Positions 16,286-24,520 of a DNA stretch of 64,000 nt are shown piece by piece. The DNA comes from Deltaproteobacteria bacterium. Its GTDB lineage: Bacteria; Myxococcota_A; UBA796; SXON01. The stretch covers positions 1 to 64,000 of the forward strand of contig BJHF01000008.1 in assembly GCA_014191855.1 (NCBI GenBank), given 5' to 3'. A model generated the notes under the pieces. It worked only from the letters and a program-made list of their open reading frames with translations. It was not told where the DNA came from and made no database searches. The position numbers were made by a program, and so were the translations under genes. The first letter of the stretch is position 1. The number at the start of each line of letters is the position of its first letter.

Positions 16286-17254
16286 TCAGTCGGCCGAAGA
16301 GAACGAAGCCTCATCGGCGTAGCTCGCCCCGATATACGCACAATCGCTCTCGACGCCCACGTCGTCGTACAGGTCGAAGTTGTCGACCCAGTAGCTGGTG
16401 TGGAAGTCCGTTCCCCAGCACTCGCTCGCGGTCACCGACTCGACGCTGAGATCGCCATCGAGCACCGTTGCGTCACCACGACCCTGGCCATCCGCATCCC
16501 AGCGGGACTTGTGGGTGACGATCTCCTCCACACCCGACGCGTTGAGGTCGCTCGCGTAGGCGAAGTCCATCTCGCCGCCGCCCTCGTAGGCCTCGTCATA
16601 GTCGTAGGCGGCGTTCCAGTGGGGGAAGTCCTCGAAGCCGTAGTTCTCGGTCGTCACCAGCGCGCTCACGCCCTCGGCGTCGTAGGCGTACTCGGTGTTG
16701 AAGGTGCCGACGAGGTTCTGCGCCGGGTCGAGCGCGTTCGCGGCGGTGAAGTCGATGGTGAACGCACCCGAGGCGGCCTCGCGGGTGGCGCCGGCATCTA
16801 CGTTGCCCACCACGATGTTCACCGCATCCTCCTCAACGGTGCCGCCGTTCGGGACCTGGAATACGCTCCAGGTGTACGTGCCGTCATCGTTCTTCTGGGC
16901 GTATACCCCGGTGGAGACCGGGTCGAGTGCGCTCTCGCCTTCGTACGGCCCCCACATCGCCTTGTGGGCCTCTTCGTCGGCCCAGGTGGGCTCCTGGGTG
17001 CTCACGACGAGCCAGGTGGTGCCGAGCACGAACTTGATCACGCCGTTCACGCTGGTGGTGATCTCGCGGGTCTGCTCGTAGTAGATCGCCCAGGCTTCCG
17101 GATCTTCCGGCGACTTCGCGGCGTCGGAGGCCTCGGGGAGGTTCACCAGAAGCTGGTCTTCCTGGGGGATGGCGTCCTCGCCGAATTCAGAGCCGGCATC
17201 GCGGAGGCCACAGGCGAAGAGAGACAGGAGAAGAAGGGACATCGGAAGCTCCAT
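16286..17254 (-). CDS. Hypothetical lipoprotein
   Basis: A 322-residue protein, family not recognised. MELPMSLLLLSLFACG is a lipoprotein signal with Cys15. The mature part is acidic and rich in Tyr, Trp and Asp (for example NAAYDYDEAYEGGGEMDFAY and DNFDLYDDVGVESDCAYIG), with an even beta-strand-like pattern. Two Cys near the C-terminus (ECWGTDF, DCAYIG) may form a disulphide. It is probably anchored in the outer membrane. It is divergent from the next lipoprotein gene across 128 bases. Confidence 0.7.
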   Translation of the reverse strand: MELPMSLLLLSLFACGLRDAGSEFGEDAIPQEDQLLVNLPEASDAAKSPEDPEAWAIYYEQTREITTSVNGVIKFVLGTTWLVVSTQEPTWADEEAHKAMWGPYEGESALDPVSTGVYAQKNDDGTYTWSVFQVPNGGTVEEDAVNIVVGNVDAGATREAASGAFTIDFTAANALDPAQNLVGTFNTEYAYDAEGVSALVTTENYGFEDFPHWNAAYDYDEAYEGGGEMDFAYASDLNASGVEEIVTHKSRWDADGQGRGDATVLDGDLSVESVTASECWGTDFHTSYWVDNFDLYDDVGVESDCAYIGASYADEASFSSAD

Positions 17255-17382
17255 CGTTCGGGGTTGCGCTGATGAGAACCGTATCCGGCGGCGCGTCGAA
17301 AGACTTTTTTGAGGTAGCGCGATCGCGCGCCGCGTGCGACTCGGGCGGCGCGCCGCTACGATGCGCGCGCTGGAGCGTACGT

Positions 17383-19998
17383 ATGGCCCGTTCTCTCGTG
17401 TTTCCGCTGCTGCTGATCCTCGGATGTCCTACTGTGGAGAAGGATACCGGGGGAGATACGGGGCCGAAGGGCCCCCCCGACGTGGACGGGGACGGGTTCG
17501 ACGCCGAAGCGGACTGCAACGACACGAACAAGGCGATTCGTCCCGACGCCGACGAGCTGTGCGACGGCGTGGACAACGACTGCGACGATGTGATCGACGA
17601 CGAGCCCGTGGACATCATCACCTGGTACGCCGATGGTGACGGTGACGGGTATGGCGACGCCACGGCGAAGCGCACCTCTTGCGACCAGCCTCTCGGGTAC
17701 GTGGCCGACGCGACCGACTGCAACGACGCGAGCACGGACTACCACCCGGGCGCGCCGGAGACCGGCTGCACCGGGCCGGACTACAACTGCAACGGGGCGT
17801 TCGACGAAGGCGATGGGGACGGGGACGGCTACCTCGCCTGCGACGACTGTGACGACGCGAACACCAGCGTGTACCCGAGCGCGCCGGAAGCTTGCGACGG
17901 CCTGGACAACGACTGCAACGGCACGATCGACGACGGCGCGGGTGACTCCGTGACGTTCTACGCGGACGCGGATGGCGACCTCTACGGCGACGTGAACAGC
18001 CCCATCGAAGCCTGCTCCCTCCCGCCCGGGTACTCGGAGACGAAGAACGACTGCGACGACAGCGCCGCGAGCATCCACCCGGGCGCCGACGAGTACTGCA
18101 ACGGGGAAGACGACGACTGCGATGGCGACGAGGATGAGGCCGACGCCGTGGACGAGAGCACGTTCTACCTGGATCGGGATGGAGACGGGTACGGCAACGC
18201 TGCGTCAACGACGACCGCCTGCGACCTTCCCTCCGGCTACTCGGAAGACAACAGCGACTGCAACGACAACGACGGCGCCGTTCACCCCGGCGCCACCGAG
18301 TACTGCGGCGGCACGGACTACGATTGCGACGGCGCCACCGACGAGCTGAGCAGCGCCGACGTGGCCCCGTACTACGACGACGACGATGGCGACGGGTACT
18401 ACGGCACCCTCGTCGCCTCCGCCTGCTCCGCACCCGCGGGCACCAGCTTCTCCTCCACCGACTGCAATGATCGGGACCCGGCGATCAACCCGGCCGCGGA
18501 AGATGTGTGCGATGTGGTGGACAACGACTGCGATGGGGATGTGGACGACGGTTTGCGTGTGCCGACCGACTACGCAACGATTCAGCGGGGCATCAACGCC
18601 GCGGGCAGCGGCGAGCACGTGTGTGTAGATGCGGGGACCTACTATGAAGACATCGACTTCACCTACAAATCGATCACACTCGAGGGCGTAGATGGCTCGG
18701 GTTCAACGGTGATCTACGGCACCGGCGGGGACACCGTCGTGGACCTTGGCTACGGCTCGGCAGGCACGGTGCTGCGCGGCTTCACCATCGAAGGCGGCGA
18801 GTCGGACTACGGCGCCGGCGTGTACAGCCAGGCCACCGACGCCACGCTCGACGACCTGGTGATTGCCTACAACTACTGCTCCACCTCCTACTACTGCCAG
18901 GGAACGGGGCTTTACACGACCTACGATCACACCATCACCGATGTGACCGTGGAGTACAATCAGGCCTACCCCACCGCATCCTCCTATTTGTACGCCAACG
19001 GCGTCGGCGCGTACATCTCCAACGGCGCGTACGACATCGATAATCTGGTGCTGTACAACAACGTGGGGTACCTGAGCGACACGTCGTCGTCCTCCGGCTC
19101 CGCGTATGGCTACGGGGCGGGCCTTTACCTCTCCAGCGTTTCGGGCACCGCCACCGATATTTCGGCGGAATACAACTACTTTTACCGGGCGTCGGGCAGC
19201 CTCGGCTACGCGTACGTGTACGGTGGCGGCGTGCAGATCTCCTACTCATCCCTCGCGATCGATGGGATGGAGGTGCTCAACAACGGCGCGTACCTGTACG
19301 GCACCTACGATACGGTTTGGGGCGGCGGGATGCAGAACGTGTATGACACCACGACGATCGACCATCTGTTGTTGTCGGCCAATTTTGCCGACGCCTACTC
19401 CATTTACGGCGCGGGTTGGTCGATCTACAATTACTCGACCCCGACGGTGACCAACGCGATCATCTCTGGCAACAAAGGTGGGTACACGACGAGCGGGTAT
19501 AATTACGGGTACGGGGCGGGCGTATCGATCTACTATTATTCCGTGCCAGTGTTCGAGAACGTGGACATCTACGCGAACAAGCTCACGGCGGATTCGGCCT
19601 ACGGCGGCGGGATCGACCTCAATTACTACGCCGGGATCGACGCGAACAATGTTTCCGTGTGTAGCAATTCGCTGAGCTACAGCAGCTCCTACGGGGGCGG
19701 CGGCGGCGCCGTGAACCTGTACAGCTCCTCCTACAGCAGCGGCTACTCGTTCACCTACTCCAACTTCTACGGCAACACGACGTCGGAGTTCTACAACCTC
19801 AGCACGGTGGTCGGCAGCAGCGGGAACATCGCGGTGAACCCCGGCTTCACGAGCACGTCGAGCTCCGATCCCACGGCGTGGAACCTGGCGCTCACGTCGT
19901 CGTCGGGGATGCGGAACGTGGGCGATCCAACGCTCTACGACACCGATGGGTCGCGGAGCGATATTGGGGGGTATGGCGGCGCCGGGGGTGCTTGGTAG
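17383..19998 (+). CDS. MopE-motif repeat lipoprotein with Tyr-rich right-handed beta-helix
   Basis: An 871-residue protein. ATG 17383 was chosen because MARSLVFPLLLILGC gives a lipobox, while the longest ORF (17272) would not. About residues 30-385 contain seven or more MopE-type repeats (DCNDTNKAIRPDADELCDGV, DNDCDGDVDDG). From about 390 comes a parallel beta-helix region (YATIQRGINAAGSGEHVCVD, GGDTVVDLGYGSAGTVLRGF) unusually rich in Tyr, Ser and Gly, with lower GC than its surroundings. The C-terminal DGSRSDIGGYGG motif recurs in the lipoprotein at 37033-38373. A secreted or surface polysaccharide-related or adhesin role is inferred only. Confidence 0.82.
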   Translation: MARSLVFPLLLILGCPTVEKDTGGDTGPKGPPDVDGDGFDAEADCNDTNKAIRPDADELCDGVDNDCDDVIDDEPVDIITWYADGDGDGYGDATAKRTSCDQPLGYVADATDCNDASTDYHPGAPETGCTGPDYNCNGAFDEGDGDGDGYLACDDCDDANTSVYPSAPEACDGLDNDCNGTIDDGAGDSVTFYADADGDLYGDVNSPIEACSLPPGYSETKNDCDDSAASIHPGADEYCNGEDDDCDGDEDEADAVDESTFYLDRDGDGYGNAASTTTACDLPSGYSEDNSDCNDNDGAVHPGATEYCGGTDYDCDGATDELSSADVAPYYDDDDGDGYYGTLVASACSAPAGTSFSSTDCNDRDPAINPAAEDVCDVVDNDCDGDVDDGLRVPTDYATIQRGINAAGSGEHVCVDAGTYYEDIDFTYKSITLEGVDGSGSTVIYGTGGDTVVDLGYGSAGTVLRGFTIEGGESDYGAGVYSQATDATLDDLVIAYNYCSTSYYCQGTGLYTTYDHTITDVTVEYNQAYPTASSYLYANGVGAYISNGAYDIDNLVLYNNVGYLSDTSSSSGSAYGYGAGLYLSSVSGTATDISAEYNYFYRASGSLGYAYVYGGGVQISYSSLAIDGMEVLNNGAYLYGTYDTVWGGGMQNVYDTTTIDHLLLSANFADAYSIYGAGWSIYNYSTPTVTNAIISGNKGGYTTSGYNYGYGAGVSIYYYSVPVFENVDIYANKLTADSAYGGGIDLNYYAGIDANNVSVCSNSLSYSSSYGGGGGAVNLYSSSYSSGYSFTYSNFYGNTTSEFYNLSTVVGSSGNIAVNPGFTSTSSSDPTAWNLALTSSSGMRNVGDPTLYDTDGSRSDIGGYGGAGGAW

Positions 19999-20048
19999 AC
20001 CGCGGGCGGCGTTGCCTTTTCCTCACCCTCCGCTGGCGGTGTCAAGGC

Positions 20049-21317
20049 TCAGCCGCTCGGGCGCCCCCGCCGCCGGTCCTCGGCGCTGCGCGCGTGGGCT
20101 TCCAAGCCCTCCAACCGGGCGAGGCGGGCGGCGTCTTCGATCACCGCCCCCAGGGCGCCCCCGGACTCCATCTTGAGCCAGGTCCGCACCCGGAGAAAGT
20201 GGAGTACGTTCAGGCCCCCGGTGAAGCGGGCGGCCGTACCGGTCGGGAGCACGTGGTTGGGCCCGACGCCGTAGTCGCCGAACACCTCGGCCGACGCCGC
20301 CCCGATGAACAGGCCGCCGTAGTGTCGGAGCGCGAGCGCGTGTTGATCGGCGTCCACCGTTAGCAACTCAAGGTGCTCGGGTGCGAGCCGGTCGCAAACG
20401 GTCAGTGCCTCCGCTGCATCCGCGCAGACGACGACAAACCCGTTCGCGACCGCCGCCTGGGCGATTTCCCGCGTGGGGAGGGTCACAAGCTGGTCCGAGA
20501 GCGCCCGGTCCACCCGCTCCGGGAGCGTCGGATCCCAGGTGACGAGGATCGGCCTCGCATCTGGGTCATGCTCGGCTTGCCCGAGCAGGTCCGCGGCGAT
20601 GCGGGCGGGGTCTGCGCTCGCGTCGGCGAGCACCACGAGCTCGCTCGGCCCCGCCAGCATGTCGATGCCGACCTGCCCGGCGACGAGCTGCTTCGCGGCG
20701 GTCACCCAGCGGTTGCCGGGCCCGACGATGACGTCCATGCGCGGGACGTCGCCGGCGCCATACGCCAGCGCCGCGACCGCGTGGGCGCCCCCGACGGCCA
20801 GGACGGCGTCAGCGTTCGCCACCCAGGCCGCGGCGAGGGTCACGACCGCAGGCCGGGGGCTCGCGACCCAGACCTCCCGAACGCCCGCGGCGCGGGCCGT
20901 GACCGCGGTCATGAGCACGCTCGACGGCAGAGGGTAGCGGCCTCCGGGCGCGTAGCAGCCGGCGCGGTCTACCGGCGACAGCGTGTGCCCCGCCCGGCCC
21001 CCCGGCACGGGGATGTCGATGTCGGCGAACGCGGCGCGCTGCGCGTCGGCGAACGCGCGGATCCGCTTGGCGGTGCGCTGGAGTAGATCCAGGTCGGCGG
21101 CGGGTAAGGTGCGGGCCGCGGCGGCCAGCTCAGCGCGGTCGATCACGAGGGGGGCGCCAGGGGCCAGGTCGCCGAGCCGCGTGGCGTGGGCGCGGAGCGA
21201 AGCCTCGCCACCGAACCGTACGTCGTCCACGATGGCGCGCGCGGCGACGAGCGTCGGAGCGTCAACGGGGGATAGGTTGGCGGCCTCGACGGCTGCGGGC
21301 GAAACCCGGCGGAGCAT
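20049..21317 (-). CDS. hisD: Histidinol dehydrogenase
   Basis: A 422-residue zinc enzyme carrying out the last two oxidations, L-histidinol to L-histidine, with NAD. Family signatures present are GRYPLPSSVLMTAVTARAAG, MDVIVGPGNRWVTAAKQLV, DMLAGPSELVVLAD, QAEHDPDA and the catalytic APEHLEL (Glu-His pair), plus the C-terminal FGDYGVGPNHVLPTGTAAR. It is the last gene of the his operon, 9 bases after the hisA-I-E ORF. No terminator-like hairpin is obvious in the 50 bases before the convergent neighbour. Confidence 0.96.
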   Translation of the reverse strand: MLRRVSPAAVEAANLSPVDAPTLVAARAIVDDVRFGGEASLRAHATRLGDLAPGAPLVIDRAELAAAARTLPAADLDLLQRTAKRIRAFADAQRAAFADIDIPVPGGRAGHTLSPVDRAGCYAPGGRYPLPSSVLMTAVTARAAGVREVWVASPRPAVVTLAAAWVANADAVLAVGGAHAVAALAYGAGDVPRMDVIVGPGNRWVTAAKQLVAGQVGIDMLAGPSELVVLADASADPARIAADLLGQAEHDPDARPILVTWDPTLPERVDRALSDQLVTLPTREIAQAAVANGFVVVCADAAEALTVCDRLAPEHLELLTVDADQHALALRHYGGLFIGAASAEVFGDYGVGPNHVLPTGTAARFTGGLNVLHFLRVRTWLKMESGGALGAVIEDAARLARLEGLEAHARSAEDRRRGRPSG

Positions 21318-21325
21318 GGGGGACC

Positions 21326-22588
21326 TCAGGGGGTGGGTTTCGCGTCGCCCGGGCGCCGGGTCAGTTTTCGCGCGCGTCGGTCGAGCAGGGCTTCAACGTC
21401 GGCGAGCGTCCGCCCGGCCCGAGTGAGCGCGACCAGGGAGAAGTACAGCGCGTCGGCGGCCTCGGCGACGACGTGGTCGGGATCGGTCGCGTCGGCCAGC
21501 TCGCCGGCTTCTTCGAGGAGCTTCGCGCGCAGAAGCGCCGGATCCTCGAGCAGGCGGCGCGAGTAACTGCCATCGGGCGCTGCCTTCACGCGCGCTGCGA
21601 GCGTGTGCACCAGCGCGTCGAGACCGCGCGCGGGGCCCCAGCAGGTCGTGCAGCCGAGGTGGCAGAACCCCGGCCCGTGCTGGCGCACGGTGAACCGCAG
21701 CGCATCGCGATCGCAGTCGGTGTCAACCCGCAAAAGCTCCTGGGTATGGCCGCTCTCGAGCCCCTTTTCCCAGAGGCCGCGGCGCCGCGACCAATAAACT
21801 CCGCGCCCCGTGTCCAGCGCACGCGCGAGGCTCTCGCGGTTGGACCAACACAAACCCAGCGCAGCGCCGCGCTCGTCGACAACCACGGTCGCCCAAAGGC
21901 CATCCGCTCGATCGGAAATCAGCGGGGCCGCAAATGCGTCCACCAACGCGAGGCGCCCCGTGTAGAGCGCCATCCCCACCTGGGCGTCGGCGCCGAGCCG
22001 GTCGAGCTCGGCCACCTCCCCGGCCGTCGTCACGCCGCCGGCGAACGTGATGCGTGAGCTGCCGGCGGCATCGATCAACGGCTGCACGCGGTCCATGGCC
22101 GTGCCGCCGAGCCGACCTTCTTTCTCGACGAAGGTGATCAAGAACGCGGCGACGAACGGGGAGAGCTCGCGGATCCGGTCCTCGATTCGGGCGCCCGTCC
22201 GCGTGGTCCATCCGTGGGTAACCACCTCGCCATCGCGGGCGTCCAACGCAGCGACGAGCCGCTCGCGGGGCAGGCGGCCGAGCAGTTCGGGGGTTGCGGC
22301 GGTGCCCAGGATGATGCGTGCGGCGCCCGCGTCGAGCCAACGGCGAGCAGTCGATTCGTCGCGAATGCCGCCGCCAACGCGGCAGTCATGTCGGCTACAC
22401 AGGTCTGCGATGAGGGGCGCGTTGCTGCCGCGCCCCAGCGCGGCGTCGAGGTCGATGACCGCGATCTCGCCCACCCGGCCGAAGCGCGCGGCGATCGGGC
22501 GCGGATCCCCAGCCTCGATGGCCAGGGTTTCGCCGCCGATGAGCTGCACGGTCTGGCCGCCCTGGAGATCAATGGAAGGGACGATCAC
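21326..22588 (-). CDS. hisA: Trifunctional HisA-HisI-HisE fusion
   Basis: A 420-residue protein combining three histidine steps. Residues 1-230 are HisA (ProFAR isomerase): PSIDLQGG with catalytic Asp, DCRVGGGIRDES, AALDARDGEVVTHGW and FAGGVTTAGEV. Residues about 235-330 are HisI (PR-AMP cyclohydrolase): CWSNRESLARALDTGRGVYW and the zinc/metal segment DTDCDRDALRFTVRQ followed by FCHLGCTTCW. Residues about 340-415 are HisE (PR-ATP pyrophosphatase): KLLEEAGELADA and AEAADALYFSLVAL. HisIE fusions are common, but adding HisA in front is not an arrangement I know as usual. The GTG start overlaps the hisF stop by 4 bases. Confidence 0.93.
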   Translation of the reverse strand: MIVPSIDLQGGQTVQLIGGETLAIEAGDPRPIAARFGRVGEIAVIDLDAALGRGSNAPLIADLCSRHDCRVGGGIRDESTARRWLDAGAARIILGTAATPELLGRLPRERLVAALDARDGEVVTHGWTTRTGARIEDRIRELSPFVAAFLITFVEKEGRLGGTAMDRVQPLIDAAGSSRITFAGGVTTAGEVAELDRLGADAQVGMALYTGRLALVDAFAAPLISDRADGLWATVVVDERGAALGLCWSNRESLARALDTGRGVYWSRRRGLWEKGLESGHTQELLRVDTDCDRDALRFTVRQHGPGFCHLGCTTCWGPARGLDALVHTLAARVKAAPDGSYSRRLLEDPALLRAKLLEEAGELADATDPDHVVAEAADALYFSLVALTRAGRTLADVEALLDRRARKLTRRPGDAKPTP

Positions 22589-23343
22589 GTGCGCACCGGG
22601 ATCCCGGCCCTGCCAAGGGCCCGCTTGAGGGAGAGCGGCGTTGTCTCGCCGTCGTGGAAGATGCTCGCGGCGAGGAGCGCGTCGGCGCCGGCCCGCACCG
22701 CGTCCACCATGTGTTCGGCGTGCGCCGCGCCACCGGACGCGATGATCGGAACGGAAACGGCCGCTCGCACCGCGGCGATCAGCTCAAGGTCATAGCCCGC
22801 GCGCGTTCCGTCGCGGTCCCAGCTGGTCAGCAGGATCTCGCCCGCCCCCCGACTCGCGGCCTCGACCGCCCACCGGATGGCGTCCATCCCCGTGCGCTCC
22901 TTGCCCGAGCGAACGACCACCTCCCAGCCCGCGCCGTCCAGCCGGCGGGCGGCATCCAGCGCGAGGACCGTGCACTGGGCGCCGTAGCGCGTGGCGATCG
23001 CCGTCAAAAGCGTCGGGTCCTGGACCGCCGCGGTGTTCACGCCGACCTTGTCCGCCCCGGCGTCGAGGAGGCGGCCGGCGTCGGATGCGGCCCGCACGCC
23101 GCCGCCAACCGTCAGCGGAATCCCGAGCGCCCGCCGTACCGCACGCGTCGTCTCCACGGCGTTCCCGCGCCCTTCGGGGGTGGCAGAGACATCGAGGATC
23201 ACGAGCTCGTCTCCGCCGCCGGCTTCGTAGGCGGCGGCGCGCTCCACCGGGTCCCCCGCGTCGCGAAGCCCCTGGAACTTCACGCCTTTCACGACGCGCC
23301 CGTCGCGCACGTCGAGGCATGGCACGATTCGGACGGTCAGCAT
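22585..23343 (-). CDS. hisF: Imidazole glycerol phosphate synthase cyclase subunit HisF
   Basis: A 252-residue TIM barrel that cyclises PRFAR with ammonia supplied by HisH to give IGP and AICAR. Catalytic Asp residues are in [19 protein letters not shown] (first) and [19 protein letters not shown] (second, here SWDRDGT). The phosphate-binding GGGVR and [12 protein letters not shown] are present. The length is standard. The start overlaps the hisH stop by 7 bases and the stop overlaps the hisA start, so it is translationally coupled on both sides. Confidence 0.96.
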   Translation of the reverse strand: MLTVRIVPCLDVRDGRVVKGVKFQGLRDAGDPVERAAAYEAGGGDELVILDVSATPEGRGNAVETTRAVRRALGIPLTVGGGVRAASDAGRLLDAGADKVGVNTAAVQDPTLLTAIATRYGAQCTVLALDAARRLDGAGWEVVVRSGKERTGMDAIRWAVEAASRGAGEILLTSWDRDGTRAGYDLELIAAVRAAVSVPIIASGGAAHAEHMVDAVRAGADALLAASIFHDGETTPLSLKRALGRAGIPVRT

Positions 23344-23933
23344 CGACCCCCCACCCAGCGCCGCAGCAGCTCAGCGCCCCACGCGCCGGAGAGCTCGGGG
23401 TGGAATTGGCAGGCGAGCACCTCACCGCGCTCGATCGCCGCGACGAACGAGCCGCCGTGATCGGCCATGGCGCCCGTCCACCCGGCCGGGATGCGGTCGA
23501 GCTTGAAGGTGTTCGCAAACCACGCAAACCCCGGTCGAACCCACCGGGCGCCGGGCTCGGGTTGCACGTCGTTCCACCCCATCTGGGGCACCCGGACCTC
23601 GCCTTGGAACCGGGTAACGGCGGCGTCCACCACGCCAAGACCAGCTTCCCCGGGGCTCTCCTCGCTCGACGCGGCGAGGAGCTGGAGGCCGAGGCATACG
23701 GTCAACGTGGGACGCGCCGCGCGGATGCGCTGTTGGAGCGCCTCCACGATCCCCAGCCGGCGGAGCTCGCCCATCGCCGCGCCGAACGCGCCGACGCCGG
23801 GGAGGACGAGGCGGTCCGCCGCGCCGATCTCGTCGGCGTCGGAGGCGAGGACCGGCTCAGCGCCCGCGCGCTCCAGCGCCGCCAGCACCGACGCGAGGTT
23901 GGCCACGCCCGTTCGCACGACGTGGATCTTCAC
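23337..23933 (-). CDS. hisH: Imidazole glycerol phosphate synthase glutaminase subunit HisH
   Basis: A 198-residue class I glutamine amidotransferase delivering ammonia to HisF. The triad is visible: Cys in TVCLGLQLLAAS, and His/Glu in CQFHPELSGAWG. The oxyanion region VLPGVGAFGAAM is present. The usual GICLGMQ reads TVCLGLQ. GTG 23933 (VKIHVVRTGVANLASV) was chosen because it overlaps the hisB stop at 23930. The long upstream frame is a shadow of hisB. Confidence 0.94.
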   Translation of the reverse strand: MKIHVVRTGVANLASVLAALERAGAEPVLASDADEIGAADRLVLPGVGAFGAAMGELRRLGIVEALQQRIRAARPTLTVCLGLQLLAASSEESPGEAGLGVVDAAVTRFQGEVRVPQMGWNDVQPEPGARWVRPGFAWFANTFKLDRIPAGWTGAMADHGGSFVAAIERGEVLACQFHPELSGAWGAELLRRWVGGRC

Positions 23934-24520
23934 GCCAGAACGCCCTTTGTGCTCGGCACATCGCCGTGGCCATCGAGGGCCACCGCCTGGCGAAGCGCCA
24001 GCGCGACCGCCTTGAAGGCGGCCTCGGCGCGGTGGTGGTCGTTCTCGCCCTTGAGGACATCGACGTGCAACGTCAGTCGTGCCGCCATCGCGAGTGATCG
24101 CAGCGCGTGACCGAGGTTTTCGCAAGCGACGGTGCCGATCTGCTCGCGCCGGAGCCCGAGGTCAACCTCGGCCCAGGGGCGCCCGGAGAGGTCGATCACG
24201 GCGCGGGCGAGGGCCTCGTCAAGGGGGGCGTACGCCGCGCCGAAGCGACGAACCCCGCGGCGGTCGCCAAGGACCGCCGCCAGCGCCTCCCCAAGGGTCA
24301 GCGCGACGTCCTCGACGGTGTGGTGGTCGTCGACGTGCAGATCGCCGACGCAGGAGATGTCCAGGTCGAAGCGCGCGTGTTTGGCCAGCGCCGCGAGCAT
24401 GTGGTCGTAGAACGGGAGGCCGGTCTGGATGGTGGACTGGCCGGTGCCGTCGAGCGTGAGCGTGAGGGTTACGTTGGTTTCGCCGGTTTCGCGGCGGGTC
24501 GTGGTGGTGCGGGGCGTCAT
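23930..24520 (-). CDS. hisB: Imidazoleglycerol-phosphate dehydratase HisB
   Basis: A 196-residue manganese enzyme converting IGP to imidazole-acetol phosphate. The metal-binding His motifs are intact: DHHTVEDVALTLGEAL and ENDHHRAEAAFKAVALALRQ, with FYDHMLAALAKHARFDL at the N-terminus. It is the monofunctional form with no HisN-type phosphatase domain, in line with the phosphatase being fused to HisC instead. ATG 24520 overlaps the upstream hisC stop (ATGA). Confidence 0.96.
   Translation of the reverse strand: MTPRTTTTRRETGETNVTLTLTLDGTGQSTIQTGLPFYDHMLAALAKHARFDLDISCVGDLHVDDHHTVEDVALTLGEALAAVLGDRRGVRRFGAAYAPLDEALARAVIDLSGRPWAEVDLGLRREQIGTVACENLGHALRSLAMAARLTLHVDVLKGENDHHRAEAAFKAVALALRQAVALDGHGDVPSTKGVLA

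Noticed and set aside
19999-20048. Terminator between the beta-helix lipoprotein and hisD
   Set aside because: No convincing inverted repeat is present in the 50 bases, only short G/C stretches.
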